A stretch of 17,463 bases of DNA, taken from positions 1-17,463 of the forward strand of contig CAVKQI010000052.1 in the NCBI GenBank assembly GCA_963658405.1, in the 5' to 3' direction. The notes under the pieces are model-generated. The model saw only the letters and a program-made list of their open reading frames with translations. It was not told where the DNA came from and did no database searches. Positions 1 through 7,522 of this stretch are shown one piece after another. Numbering within the stretch: position 1 is the first letter of the stretch; each line of letters begins with the position of its first letter. The DNA is from CAG-791 sp963658405 (GTDB lineage Bacteria > Bacillota > Clostridia > Lachnospirales > Lachnospiraceae). The translations under genes were made by a program, and so were the position numbers.

Positions 1-514
1 TGCGCTGACAGCAAAATAGAAAAAGATTATTGCTCTCCTAAGCAATTCGGCTTATAATCTGAATTGATACATATTGCTATTATCCACAGTTACGGTGCAA
101 GTGTTATCAATAGCGATAACAAAATGATAACATTAGCCCATACAGGCAGGATAATATGGATAAATCAAAAAATCAAAAGAAAAGCGAACACGACAAAAAA
201 TAATCTCTAAACAAAATTGATTAGTGATTGTCGAACTGGAATAATTTCGAGAATTTGAAAGAGCTATCTGATTTCGCAAAGAAGTCAGGTAGCTTTTTTG
301 AAATTATCGAAAAGACAACAAAATATTTATCTGCTGAACAGAAAGATGATTATTAATGCGACATGTCAATGTTGGTAATATCATAGGGAAAGAGGAATGC
401 TATGATTTCAGAAGGGGCAGAGAACTTCTAATTTTTATCGGAATGGATAACAAGCAATGTTTTAATCATTCCAGGTGTCACTTTGGATGTCACTTTGAAA
501 GGGATTGGCTGCGC
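1..514. other. AT-rich region without a convincing gene
   Basis: This stretch is clearly richer in A and T than everything to its right, and I find no convincing gene in it. It holds an inverted repeat at 103-120 (GTTATC, six bases, GATAAC) with a further GATAAC about 8 bases on, an intrinsic terminator at 262-299, and a short direct repeat TGTCACTTT at about 477-498. The terminator probably ends a transcript that starts to the left of the window. Positions 301-514 lie downstream of the 3' end of the minus-strand AraC gene and show no clear terminator for it. The change of base composition at about 480-520 may mark an old junction; that is inference. Confidence 0.5.
262..299 (+). terminator. 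Rho-independent terminator
   Basis: The arms AGCTATCTGA (262-271) and TCAGGTAGCT (285-294) pair over 10 bp with one G-U, close a 13-base loop, and run straight into six T residues (294-299). This is the classical intrinsic terminator form on the plus strand. The gene it serves would lie to the left, mostly outside the window. Confidence 0.7.
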
Positions 515-1582
515 CTACTCGGTTGTGTCGGACCGGAGGTGGGCGATTCTCCATTCCTGCGGTGTCATTCCATATTTTTTGCGAAATAGAGTATAAAAGT
601 GTGTGCGATTTGTAAATTTCAATTGAAGTGCTATATCGCTGACAGATAAATCCGTTTCACACAGGAGTTCTTCCGCCTTTTTGAAGCAAAAAGTCATGCC
701 GTATTCAAACAGACACAATCCGGTGCGGCGATGAACGATCGAATTCAGATAACTGCCGTTGTAATGTAATAATTTCGCCAGCTCACTACGGGAAAGACGG
801 CCGTTCGTGTCTTCCAACAGTCGGCGTATGCGAAGGAACAGCAGGCTGTCGGCATCGGTCGTCAGGCGGACGGGAGTAGCGTAGAATTCATCCTGCAGAC
901 AACTGAACAGTTCACAGAGTACACCCTTCATATAATAGCCGGATGCCGGCCCCGGTCGCAGCATGACGTTCGTCAGGCGTTCCGCCAGATCGTGCAGCTG
1001 CCTGGTGCTGCTGTGGTTGTCGTGTGTGGGGAAGAGATCCTGATACTCCTTGGTTACTTCATCGCCTATATTTTCCAACATGAACTGCAGGATCGGGTTG
1101 TCTCTCCATCGGCGTTCTTCTGCAAAATAGTGCTCGATGTTCTCATTCAGTAAATCCTGTACGAACTCCACTGACAAGCCGATGAAACAGAGTTTTGCTT
1201 CTCCGATGAATCTTTCGGTGTGCATTATGCTTCGGTTGATCAGGCAGCAGGTACCCGCGCGGTATAAATACTCCTGCCCCTCTATTTGCTGGATCATTTC
1301 TCCCTGTAGGACCAGCATCAGCTCAAAATAGTCATGGCTGTGCGGAGAGCGGGTATTGAGGCCGCGGAACACCGTATCGTTCTGGTTGTTTCTAAACCAG
1401 CACCCGTTGGGCGAGAACATCAGAATATTGTAATGATCTTCGTCTGTCAATCCGCTGCAATATTCTACGGTAACCTGAATGGGGGCCTGGATCTTGTACT
1501 GTGTATCAGTACGGCTTCCCCAGTTTTCCACTTCAAGGATATTTTGAAAGCCATGACGGTTCCCTATAGTGATTTCTGCCAT
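515..1582 (-). CDS. AraC-family transcriptional regulator with N-terminal cupin domain
   Basis: This 355-residue DNA-binding regulator probably controls the divergent sugar operon. The N-terminal half has a cupin-type sensor domain with HSHDYFE at about residues 81-87, a pattern usual for sugar-sensing AraC regulators. The C-terminal 90 residues form the double helix-turn-helix: first helix pair from about 265 (RSELAKLLHYNGSYLNSIV), second at about 310-340, ending in the family signature TNRTHFYTLFRKKYGMTPQEW. I chose the ATG at 1582 because AGGAG lies 7 bases upstream of it; a longer reading frame begins at a TTG at 1630 without a good ribosome site. The gene is divergent from the symporter gene across a 247-base spacer with inverted repeats, the usual layout for a local activator. 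The inducer is not visible from sequence. Confidence 0.88.
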   Translation of the reverse strand: MAEITIGNRHGFQNILEVENWGSRTDTQYKIQAPIQVTVEYCSGLTDEDHYNILMFSPNGCWFRNNQNDTVFRGLNTRSPHSHDYFELMLVLQGEMIQQIEGQEYLYRAGTCCLINRSIMHTERFIGEAKLCFIGLSVEFVQDLLNENIEHYFAEERRWRDNPILQFMLENIGDEVTKEYQDLFPTHDNHSSTRQLHDLAERLTNVMLRPGPASGYYMKGVLCELFSCLQDEFYATPVRLTTDADSLLFLRIRRLLEDTNGRLSRSELAKLLHYNGSYLNSIVHRRTGLCLFEYGMTFCFKKAEELLCETDLSVSDIALQLKFTNRTHFYTLFRKKYGMTPQEWRIAHLRSDTTE

Positions 1583-1706
1583 TGTGCGCTCCTGTAACTG
1601 CGAATGTGATACAATAGACGGCTCCAGCAATGTGAAGCTGTCATAGTGAGAAAGGGTAAATCAGTGTAGAATAAGAACCAGGATAAGGCGATAAATTGGA
1701 GAAAAG

Positions 1707-1735
1707 TTGGACGGCCGCCAACTTCATCATATATT
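1707..1735 (+). promoter_or_regulatory. Candidate promoter of the symporter-glycosidase operon
   Basis: TTGGAC (1707-1712), a 17-base spacer and TATATT (1730-1735) fit a sigma-70/sigma-A type promoter, with a good -10 and a weak -35. The -35 is embedded in the inverted repeat GTTGG-ACGGCCG-CCAAC (1706-1722). A weak -35 overlapped by a dyad is what an AraC-type activator site often looks like. Predicted start of transcription is about 1742, leaving a leader of about 90 bases. Confidence 0.45.
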
Positions 1736-1780
1736 GCACAGCCTTATATGTAAAGAAGAAAGAAATCTACTGATTTTTGT

Positions 1781-1803
1781 GATACAGTTCATCACACTGT
1801 ATC
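1781..1803 (+). promoter_or_regulatory. Perfect 8-bp inverted repeat, possible operator or leader hairpin
   Basis: GATACAGT (1781-1788), seven bases, ACTGTATC (1796-1803). The repeat lies 26 bases upstream of the symporter start codon and downstream of the candidate promoter. It could bind a repressor at the DNA level or form a hairpin in the leader RNA. No T-run follows, so it is not a terminator. Confidence 0.45.
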
Positions 1804-1829
1804 GCTCTGCAAAAGAAAGGAAATGCTTT

Positions 1830-3224
1830 ATGGCAGCAACAACCGAAAAAAAGTATCTGAAATGGTACCAAAAACTTGCCTATGGCTCCGGTGATCTGGC
1901 CTCCAACTGTTCCTACGGACTGGTTTCCAGCTTCGTACTCCTCTACCTGACCGGCACGCTTGGACTTGACAGCGCCATCATTGGCACACTGATGCTCGCA
2001 TCCAAGGTGCTGGACGGCATCAGCGACATCATTTTCGGCACACTCATTGACCGTACCCACTCCAAGATGGGAAAGGCACGTCCCTGGATGCTGTATGGTC
2101 AGGTCGGTGTCTCTGTCTGCCTGTTCCTGCTGTTTGCTGTTCCCGCAGGCAGTACGACGATGCAGTACGTCTACTTTTTCATCGTCTATACCGCATTGAA
2201 CGCTGTGTTCTATACGGCTAACGGCATTGCCTATTCGTCACTGGTGGCCCTCATCACCCGCAATAATAACGAACGCGTACAGCTTGGCTCTATCCGCTTT
2301 ATGTTCGCAGTCGTCACCAACATCTTTATGGGCTTTGCCGTCACCGGCATGGTCGAGAAGTTTGGCGGCGGTGCGGCAGGATGGCGCACCACAGCGCTGA
2401 TTTTTGCCATCGTCGGTCTTGTGGTAAACACCATCAGCTGCCTGGCAGTCAGGGAATTGCCTGAGGAGGATGCGCCTGCCGAAGCGGCTGTATCCGAAAA
2501 GTCTTCTGAGGACAAGCTGGGCTTTGTCGAAACAGTAAAAATTCTTATCCATAACAAATATTATCTGCTGATCCTCGCCATTTATATCGTTTACTACATC
2601 ATGAGCAATCTGACCACCGGTGCGGGCGCATTCTGCGCGACCTACTACTGGGGCGACGGAAGCCTGCTTGGTCAATTCTCAATGATGAAGATGTTCCCGG
2701 TCATCATTGCACTGGCCATTGCGCCTGCACTTATCAAAAAAGTCGGCAGTATGCAGAAAGTTAACTTTTGGGGCTATGCTGTCAGCTGCGTGCTGGGTAT
2801 ACCGATGATTTACTTCGCGATGCAGAAAAACATCACGATGTTCCTGGTATTCATGTTTATCAAAGGCATTTTTGCCGGTATGCTCAGCGGCTCGCTGAAT
2901 GCGCTGATCGCTGAGGCCAGCGGATGGACGACCCGCACTACAGGCAAACGAATGGATGGCATGATGTACAGCTGCTCTTCACTGGGCATTAAAGTTGGCG
3001 GCGGTATCGGCACTGCTGCTGTCGGTTGGCTGCTGAAGCTCGGCGGTTTTGTCGGTACAGCGGCAGTACAAAGCGATAGCGCCCTTCAGATGATCTTTAA
3101 CCTGTATATCACCTTCCCTGTCATTATCGGTGTTATCATCACGGTGCTCCTTGCCTTCATGGATGTGGAAAAGGCTAACAGAAAGTGGGATGCTGATCAC
3201 GCGCAGAAAGAGGCTCAGGTATGA
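1830..3224 (+). CDS. GPH-family glycoside/pentoside/hexuronide cation symporter
   Basis: This 464-residue membrane protein probably imports a glycoside in symport with a cation (MelB-like, major facilitator superfamily). The start at 1830 has AAAGG 9 bases upstream; the frame is open further upstream, but those residues are not transporter-like. The N terminus reads WYQKLAYGSGDLASNCSYG, typical of GPH proteins, and residues 74-86 carry the loop signature DRTHSKMGKARPW that follows the second membrane segment. About 12 hydrophobic segments are visible, with a charged central loop at about 210-230 (rich in Glu and Ala). Its stop codon overlaps the start of the GH2 gene (ATGA), so the two are translationally coupled: uptake followed by hydrolysis in the cytoplasm. 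The substrate is probably a beta-galactoside or related plant or host glycoside, inferred only from the neighbour. Confidence 0.9.
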   Translation: MAATTEKKYLKWYQKLAYGSGDLASNCSYGLVSSFVLLYLTGTLGLDSAIIGTLMLASKVLDGISDIIFGTLIDRTHSKMGKARPWMLYGQVGVSVCLFLLFAVPAGSTTMQYVYFFIVYTALNAVFYTANGIAYSSLVALITRNNNERVQLGSIRFMFAVVTNIFMGFAVTGMVEKFGGGAAGWRTTALIFAIVGLVVNTISCLAVRELPEEDAPAEAAVSEKSSEDKLGFVETVKILIHNKYYLLILAIYIVYYIMSNLTTGAGAFCATYYWGDGSLLGQFSMMKMFPVIIALAIAPALIKKVGSMQKVNFWGYAVSCVLGIPMIYFAMQKNITMFLVFMFIKGIFAGMLSGSLNALIAEASGWTTRTTGKRMDGMMYSCSSLGIKVGGGIGTAAVGWLLKLGGFVGTAAVQSDSALQMIFNLYITFPVIIGVIITVLLAFMDVEKANRKWDADHAQKEAQV

Positions 3225-5674
3225 TTCGACAGAATTTCAACGCCGACTGGCGGGTCGAAAAATCCACCGGAAACCAGATGGCGAATGCCTTTTTGGGAAA
3301 AACAAACGCTAAGACTGTGCACCTGCCCTACGATGCAATGATCCATGAGGAACGTACGCCTGATACGCCGAACGGCGCACAGACGGGGTTCTACCCGGGC
3401 GGCGAGTACACCTTTGAGAAAGATTTCATCGCACCTGAAAGCTGGCGTGGGCGCCCGGTGTTTTTGACATTTGAGGGCTGCTATCAGCTTGCCGTAGTCA
3501 CTGTAAACCGTTTTCCGGCGTGTAAGAGCGTAAATGGCTATGCGGAATTTACCGTCGATATTACGCCGTTTTTGCAATATGGAGCGGAAAATCATCTCCG
3601 CGTCATTGCGGACAATAGTCTGATGCCCAACAGTCGCTGGTATACGGGAAGCGGTCTGTATCGAGGGGTGCGGCTGCTGACAGGCAACGAGGTCTATATT
3701 CCGCAGGATGGTGTGCGCGTTACGACCCGTGAGATTGGCAGTGATTTTGCGGATGTGGAAGTGACAGCGGATGTGCAAAATGCCGTGAATGAAACGAGGC
3801 GCATTACGGTATGCAATGCCATCATTGGCAGTGAAGATACGGTTGCCAATGATGTGCAGCACCTGACTTTGCGGCCGGGCGAAAAGCGAACCATATACTT
3901 CCGTTACTGCCTGCCATCCCCTGCTCTCTGGAGTCCGGATGAGCCGAATTTATATAAGAGTCACACACGGGTATTGGTGGGCGAGAACGAGCTGGACCGT
4001 GATGAGACTGTGTTTGGCATTCGGACGGTCAGCATTGACGCATTGCATGGCGTGCGCATTAACGGGCAGACGGTCAAACTGCGAGGTGCATGCATCCATC
4101 ACGATAATGGAATTATTGGCGCGGCTACGTTGGCGGCGGCTGAGGATCGGCGTATTCGTCAATTGAAAGAGGCGGGGTTCAATGCCGTCCGCAGCAGTCA
4201 CAATCCGGCCGGGCGAGATCTGCTGGCTGCTTGTGACCATTACGGAATGCTGGTCATGGACGAGATAAGCGATGTATGGAACACCCGCAAAAATCCCTAT
4301 GACTACGCACTGCATTTTGCTGAAGACTGGCATTCTGCAGTGGAAAAGATGGTAGCCAAGGACTATAACCATCCCAGTGTTATTCTGTACTGCGTCGGCA
4401 ATGAGATTTCCGAGGCGGGCAGCGAGCATGGGGCCGAGACGAACCGGAATCTCTGCGATGCACTGCGCAAACTCGACCCCACGCGCTATACGACAAATGC
4501 CTTAAATGGCCTGATGGCTGCAGGTCCCCGTTTGCGCCAGATCATGCAGGATGTTGCTGCGCGGTTTCCTGTCGGTCAGGCCGGCGGCGATGGTGCCGGC
4601 AGTAATGCGCTGAACAGTTTTATGAGTCTGATGGCAGGAGAAAAGGGTGACTATTTTTCAATGCATCCCCTGCTGACCGAAGCGCTCTCCGGCTGTGAGG
4701 AAGGCTGTGACGTGATCGGCTTGAATTATCTGACTGGCCGTCATGTCCTGGAGCACGAACTGCACCCATATAAAGCCGTGCTCGGCACGGAGACTTACCC
4801 TGCAGATATAGTGAGACTGTGGCGCATTGTAGAAGAGAATCCGCATATGATCGGCGATTTTACATGGGCCGGATATGACTATCTTGGAGAGGCCGGATGC
4901 GGCATCTTCCATTATAACGGTGACGAGAATTTCAGCAGTATCTATCCGGAACGGACCGCCTACATTGGAGATCTGGATCTGTTGGGCAATCGCCGGCCTG
5001 TCAGCTACTTCAGGGAAATCGTCTACGGTCTGCGCAAAGAACCGTATATCGCGGTCTTGCGCATGGAACATAACGATCAGACGCCGAGCAAGACGCCGTG
5101 GATGTTCAAGGATAATATTGCCAGTTGGACCTGGCCCGGATATGAAGGACAAATCGCATCGGTGGATGTCTATTCCGCATCCGAGGAAGTGGAGCTGTTT
5201 TTGAACGACATGTCTTTGGGGCGGCAAAAAGTCGTAGATTTTGCAGCGGCCTATTCTGTACCTTATGCATCCGGTGAGCTGAAAGCTGTCGGCTATACGG
5301 ATGGAAGCTACGATGGAACATTTGCGCTGCACACTGTACAAAATGCAGGGCTCACGCTGACGGCTGATCGAACAAAGCTTCATGCGGATGGCGAAGATGC
5401 TGCATTTATCATGATTCATTTTACCGATGCCGATGGTCATGATGATCTGCACGCGCAACATAGTATTCGTCTTACAGTAGATGGCGCCGCTTCGCTTGAA
5501 GCACTTGGCAGTGCAAACCCCTGCTCTGAAGAGCGCTATGATACACCGGAAAGTGTGACGTTTGATGGCTGCTGTATGGCGGTTCTGCGCGCGGGCGCAG
5601 AACCGGGTGATGCCAGATTAACAGTCACAGCTGATGACGGAGAAGAAAAAACACTGACGATCACAATAGCGTGA
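3221..5674 (+). CDS. Glycoside hydrolase family 2, beta-galactosidase-like
   Basis: This 817-residue retaining glycosidase has no signal peptide, so it acts in the cytoplasm on sugars brought in by the upstream symporter. Domain order: N-terminal sugar-binding jelly roll (about 1-170; NSRWYTGSGLYRGVRL is typical), immunoglobulin-like domain (about 175-265), TIM barrel (about 270-590), a DUF4982-like domain (about 600-700) and a last immunoglobulin-like domain to the end. The general acid/base is E395 in CVGNEISE, and the nucleophile is probably E524 in VLGTETYP. The stretch HHDNGIIGAA and the motif GFNAVRSSHNP are typical of GH2 barrels. The four-base overlap with the symporter gene shows one operon. 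Beta-glucuronidase or another GH2 activity cannot be excluded; the family call is firm, the substrate is not. Confidence 0.9.
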   Translation: MIRQNFNADWRVEKSTGNQMANAFLGKTNAKTVHLPYDAMIHEERTPDTPNGAQTGFYPGGEYTFEKDFIAPESWRGRPVFLTFEGCYQLAVVTVNRFPACKSVNGYAEFTVDITPFLQYGAENHLRVIADNSLMPNSRWYTGSGLYRGVRLLTGNEVYIPQDGVRVTTREIGSDFADVEVTADVQNAVNETRRITVCNAIIGSEDTVANDVQHLTLRPGEKRTIYFRYCLPSPALWSPDEPNLYKSHTRVLVGENELDRDETVFGIRTVSIDALHGVRINGQTVKLRGACIHHDNGIIGAATLAAAEDRRIRQLKEAGFNAVRSSHNPAGRDLLAACDHYGMLVMDEISDVWNTRKNPYDYALHFAEDWHSAVEKMVAKDYNHPSVILYCVGNEISEAGSEHGAETNRNLCDALRKLDPTRYTTNALNGLMAAGPRLRQIMQDVAARFPVGQAGGDGAGSNALNSFMSLMAGEKGDYFSMHPLLTEALSGCEEGCDVIGLNYLTGRHVLEHELHPYKAVLGTETYPADIVRLWRIVEENPHMIGDFTWAGYDYLGEAGCGIFHYNGDENFSSIYPERTAYIGDLDLLGNRRPVSYFREIVYGLRKEPYIAVLRMEHNDQTPSKTPWMFKDNIASWTWPGYEGQIASVDVYSASEEVELFLNDMSLGRQKVVDFAAAYSVPYASGELKAVGYTDGSYDGTFALHTVQNAGLTLTADRTKLHADGEDAAFIMIHFTDADGHDDLHAQHSIRLTVDGAASLEALGSANPCSEERYDTPESVTFDGCCMAVLRAGAEPGDARLTVTADDGEEKTLTITIA

Positions 5675-5685
5675 AACAAAAGACG

Positions 5686-5718
5686 AATGCCGCTCTCAAC
5701 CAAGGGCGGCATTTGCTT
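5686..5718 (+). terminator. Terminator after the GH2 gene
   Basis: AATGCCGCTCT (5686-5696) and AGGGCGGCATT (5703-5713) pair over 11 bp with one G-U around a 6-base loop, 11 bases after the GH2 stop codon. The T-run that follows is interrupted (TTTGCTTTA), so termination may be incomplete. It separates the sugar operon from the RiPP operon. Confidence 0.65.
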
Positions 5719-5800
5719 TACCTGCGCCGCCTATTGCTATTGCAGCACAGCAGACCTGAAAGACAACAGTATCGCATCACCGGATGACTCAAATTGATTA

Positions 5801-5829
5801 TTGCGCTAAGGTGACCAACGATATAAAAT
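5801..5829 (+). promoter_or_regulatory. Candidate promoter of the RiPP operon
   Basis: TTGCGC (5801-5806), a 17-base spacer and TAAAAT (5824-5829). The -10 matches the consensus at five of six positions; the -35 matches only at TTG. It is the best candidate I see between the GH2 terminator and the precursor gene, and would give a leader RNA of about 300 bases. Confidence 0.4.
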
Positions 5830-5835
5830 GTGCTC

Positions 5836-6138
5836 AGACAGTTCTTTGCGCTTCTTTCGGCAGAAAGGATGCGCGGCGCCGCTGCTGCGAAGATGGGAAA
5901 GTTTGGTGCTTATCTGACTTTTGATGCGTTCGTGACACCAACGGCAGAGGCGCGTATACAGAGGTGTCAGGAACATGGGACTTCAGGATCTGGGGAGATC
6001 CTAAAGAGAAGCCCCGACAATGCATATCTGCCCGGCATGACCCTGCAGGCGGCCGTTTTACGGAGTGCAGGACAGGATCAGAGCAGATAGCGGATTCATG
6101 AGGAGTACTTGCAAGGATACTCCGGAAAGGATTTGACC
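5836..6138 (+). other. Long untranslated leader of the RiPP operon
   Basis: About 300 bases lie between the candidate promoter and the precursor start without a convincing gene. The stretch contains several hairpins: TGACACC (5934-5940) with GGTGTCA about 23 bases later, AGGATCT-GGGG-AGATCCT at about 5986-6003, and GGAGTA-TACTCC at 6102-6123 next to the ribosome site. No riboswitch class is recognisable to me. An 86-codon open frame (5830-6090) crosses it, but it has no ribosome site and no protein-like character, so I regard it as chance. Positions 5719-5800, before the promoter, hold nothing I can identify. Confidence 0.4.
6102..6123 (+). promoter_or_regulatory. Hairpin immediately upstream of the precursor ribosome site
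   Basis: GGAGTA (6102-6107) pairs with TACTCC (6118-6123) around a 10-base loop that itself contains CTTGCAAG. The ribosome site AAAGGA (6126-6131) starts three bases after the stem. The 5' arm contains its own GGAG, so the hairpin may keep a decoy ribosome site closed or protect the transcript end. Hairpins abutting the ribosome site recur upstream of the YcaO and HlyD genes. Confidence 0.45.
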
Positions 6139-6426
6139 ATGACAGTTAAGGAAGTACTTGAGAAGATCGCACAGGATAAGGATCTGGCTGAGAAAGTAAA
6201 GGGTATGAAGAACCCGGAGGATGTTTACGAGGTAGCTAAGTCTGTTGGCGCTGACATGAGCTTCGAAGAGTTTAAGAAGGGCGCAGAGGAGCTGAATGCA
6301 TCTCTGACCAAGATGAGCGATGCCGATGTAGATGCTATTTCCGGCGGCGATGCAGGAACCATCACCACCCTGACCACTACCACCACAGTGACGATCACCG
6401 CTTCTGCATCCGCAGCAGCAGTCTAA
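6139..6426 (+). CDS. Nif11-leader RiPP precursor peptide with Cys-free Thr-rich core
   Basis: This 95-residue precursor is the substrate of the enzymes that follow. Residues 1-70 form a Nif11-like, mostly helical and acidic leader (MTVKEVLEKIAQDKDLAEKV, then a SFEEFKKGAEEL helix) that ends in DAISGG, a double-Gly site for C39 peptidases. Cleavage would release a 25-residue core (71-95) beginning DAG, then TITTLTTTTTVTITASASA and ending AAV. The core has 10 Thr, 2 Ser, no Cys, no aromatic residue and no Lys or Arg; its unmodified monoisotopic mass is about 2338.2 Da. The start at 6139 has AAAGGA 7 bases upstream; an in-frame upstream codon at 6109 lacks one. A terminator-like hairpin downstream (6518-6550) would make this the most abundant message of the operon. 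The leader family call is firm; the structure of the product is not known. Confidence 0.9.
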   Translation: MTVKEVLEKIAQDKDLAEKVKGMKNPEDVYEVAKSVGADMSFEEFKKGAEELNASLTKMSDADVDAISGGDAGTITTLTTTTTVTITASASAAAV

Positions 6427-6517
6427 GACTGTCAGGATCATCCGCCCGGTCGGGGCGCCCCACAGAGATGGGGCACAAGGACGAGAATAGAAAGCCCCGC
6501 CATGCGGGATATAGAGA

Positions 6518-6550
6518 GGATGGCGTATGAAGTGATACGTCATCCTTTTT
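6518..6550 (+). terminator. Attenuator/terminator between precursor and modification genes
   Basis: GGATGGCGTAT (6518-6528) pairs with ATACGTCATCC (6535-6545) over 11 bp with one G-U and a 6-base loop, followed by TTTTT (6546-6550). It lies between the precursor and the methyltransferase start. Partial readthrough would give much precursor and little enzyme, as is common in RiPP operons. Weaker hairpins precede it at 6443-6457, 6457-6474 and 6496-6508, and the 10-base palindrome TTTCGCGAAA follows at 6557-6566. Confidence 0.75.
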
Positions 6551-6559
6551 GTGTGCTTT

Positions 6560-6572
6560 CGCGAAATTCTCC
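6560..6572 (+). repeat. 13-base direct repeat, copy 1 (copy 2 at 7613-7625)
   Basis: CGCGAAATTCTCC occurs at 6560-6572, upstream of the methyltransferase, and again at 7613-7625, where it forms the 3' arm of the third hairpin upstream of the YcaO gene. In the first copy its TTCTCC can pair with GGGAGA just before the methyltransferase start (6578-6583), which would cover that gene's ribosome site. In the second copy it pairs with GGAGAATT instead. Confidence 0.6.
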
Positions 6573-6588
6573 AACATGGGAGATAAAT

Positions 6589-7494
6589 ATGCAGTGGTCA
6601 CGATTTTTTCAAAATGAGGAATTCCTGGAGAAGACCAGAATGGGCATGCTGCTGCCGGAGATGCGGGAGTCTATTCGGGGCTGGCTGGGTCTGCAGGAGG
6701 GAATGCGCATCCTGGATGTGGGATGCGGCACCGGCGCCTATGCGCGCTATCTGGCAGAAGGCATGAAGGATGCGGAATTCTTCGGTATAGACAACGACCC
6801 GGATTTCATCACCCGGGCACAGCAGATAGAGGAGAAGGACGAAAAGGGCAGGAAGATCCAGTATCGGACAGGAGATGCCCTCTCCCTCCCATATGAAGAT
6901 GAGAGCTTTGATCTGGTGGTGTCCCATACCTTTCTGACCAGCATGCCGAAGTACCGGGAGGCACTTGCCGAGATGCGCCGTGTGTGCCGGAAAGGAGGAC
7001 GCATCAGTTCCCTGAGCGGCATGACCTTTACCAATATCCCTCTGGATGTAGGAAACTATCCGACGACATATTCCTGGGTGGTGCGTTACTATGAGCTCCT
7101 TAGCAAGGTGGTGGGCATGTACCAGAGCATTGTCCCTTATCAGGAGTATTCGCAGGGAGTTCCGCCGGTCAGAATGCCCCGGGTCTTCTACGAGGCAGAC
7201 CTTAAGGATGTCTGCGTCTATCCCGTGGGAAGCTTCTGGTCCTTAAGCAACGCGGCGGTGTCGAAGGAGAGAAAAGAAAGGTACATCGAACTGGACTATA
7301 TCGCGGAGAAGAAGCATCTGCAGGCTATATGGGAGCTGGAGGAGTCCAGGCAGTATCTGACGCAGCAGGAAAAGGATGAGTTCCTGGAGCTTCTTAGGAA
7401 GCGCCGGGATGATCTTTTGCGGGATCTGGGAGAAAACCAGATCTGGGACTGGACAGGAAACGGAAATCTGCTGGTCATCGGACGAAACGAATAA
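6589..7494 (+). CDS. SAM-dependent class I methyltransferase
   Basis: This 301-residue methyltransferase has a Rossmann fold. Motif I is ILDVGCGTG (residues 41-49, with D43 in the motif), followed by the acidic strand end FFGIDND and the motif SFDLVVSHTFL that orders the active site. The C-terminal 130 residues are helical and do not match a family I can name. I chose the ATG at 6589 because GGGAG lies 6 bases upstream and the sequence MQWSRFFQNEEFLEKTRMGM resembles the start of other small-molecule methyltransferases; the open frame extends to 6502 without a ribosome site. Its place between precursor and YcaO gene implies that it methylates the peptide. The site could be the N terminus exposed after cleavage, the C terminus, the Asp71 side chain or a backbone or side-chain position. 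None can be chosen from sequence. Confidence 0.85.
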   Translation: MQWSRFFQNEEFLEKTRMGMLLPEMRESIRGWLGLQEGMRILDVGCGTGAYARYLAEGMKDAEFFGIDNDPDFITRAQQIEEKDEKGRKIQYRTGDALSLPYEDESFDLVVSHTFLTSMPKYREALAEMRRVCRKGGRISSLSGMTFTNIPLDVGNYPTTYSWVVRYYELLSKVVGMYQSIVPYQEYSQGVPPVRMPRVFYEADLKDVCVYPVGSFWSLSNAAVSKERKERYIELDYIAEKKHLQAIWELEESRQYLTQQEKDEFLELLRKRRDDLLRDLGENQIWDWTGNGNLLVIGRNE

Positions 7495-7522
7495 AAGTAG
7501 AGCAGCGGCATAGAAAGGAAAA

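Noticed and set aside
156..203. Tiny open frame of 15 codons (Lys-rich) with AGGAT upstream
   Set aside because: Too short and of low complexity in an AT-rich region; a chance frame is as likely.
228..356. Open frame of 42 codons from a TTG, with protein-like composition
   Set aside because: The terminator hairpin and its T-run (262-299) lie inside it, there is no ribosome site, and the start codon is weak. It may be the remnant of a gene end, but I cannot support it as a CDS.
356..589. 77-codon open frame overlapping the 3' end of the AraC gene
   Set aside because: It has no family resemblance and runs antisense into a well-supported gene.
3215..3862. 215-codon open frame on the minus strand inside the GH2 gene
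   Set aside because: It is an antisense shadow of a gene with clear family motifs and shows no domain of its own.
5830..6090. 86-codon open frame in the leader of the RiPP operon
   Set aside because: GTG start without a ribosome site, overlap with the candidate -10, and no recognisable domain.
6349..6426. Daptide, thiopeptide or linear azole peptide core
   Set aside because: The enzymes typical of these classes (daptide aminotransferase and oxidative decarboxylase, thiopeptide split LanB, azoline dehydrogenase) are not in the window, and the core lacks Cys for thiazoles.
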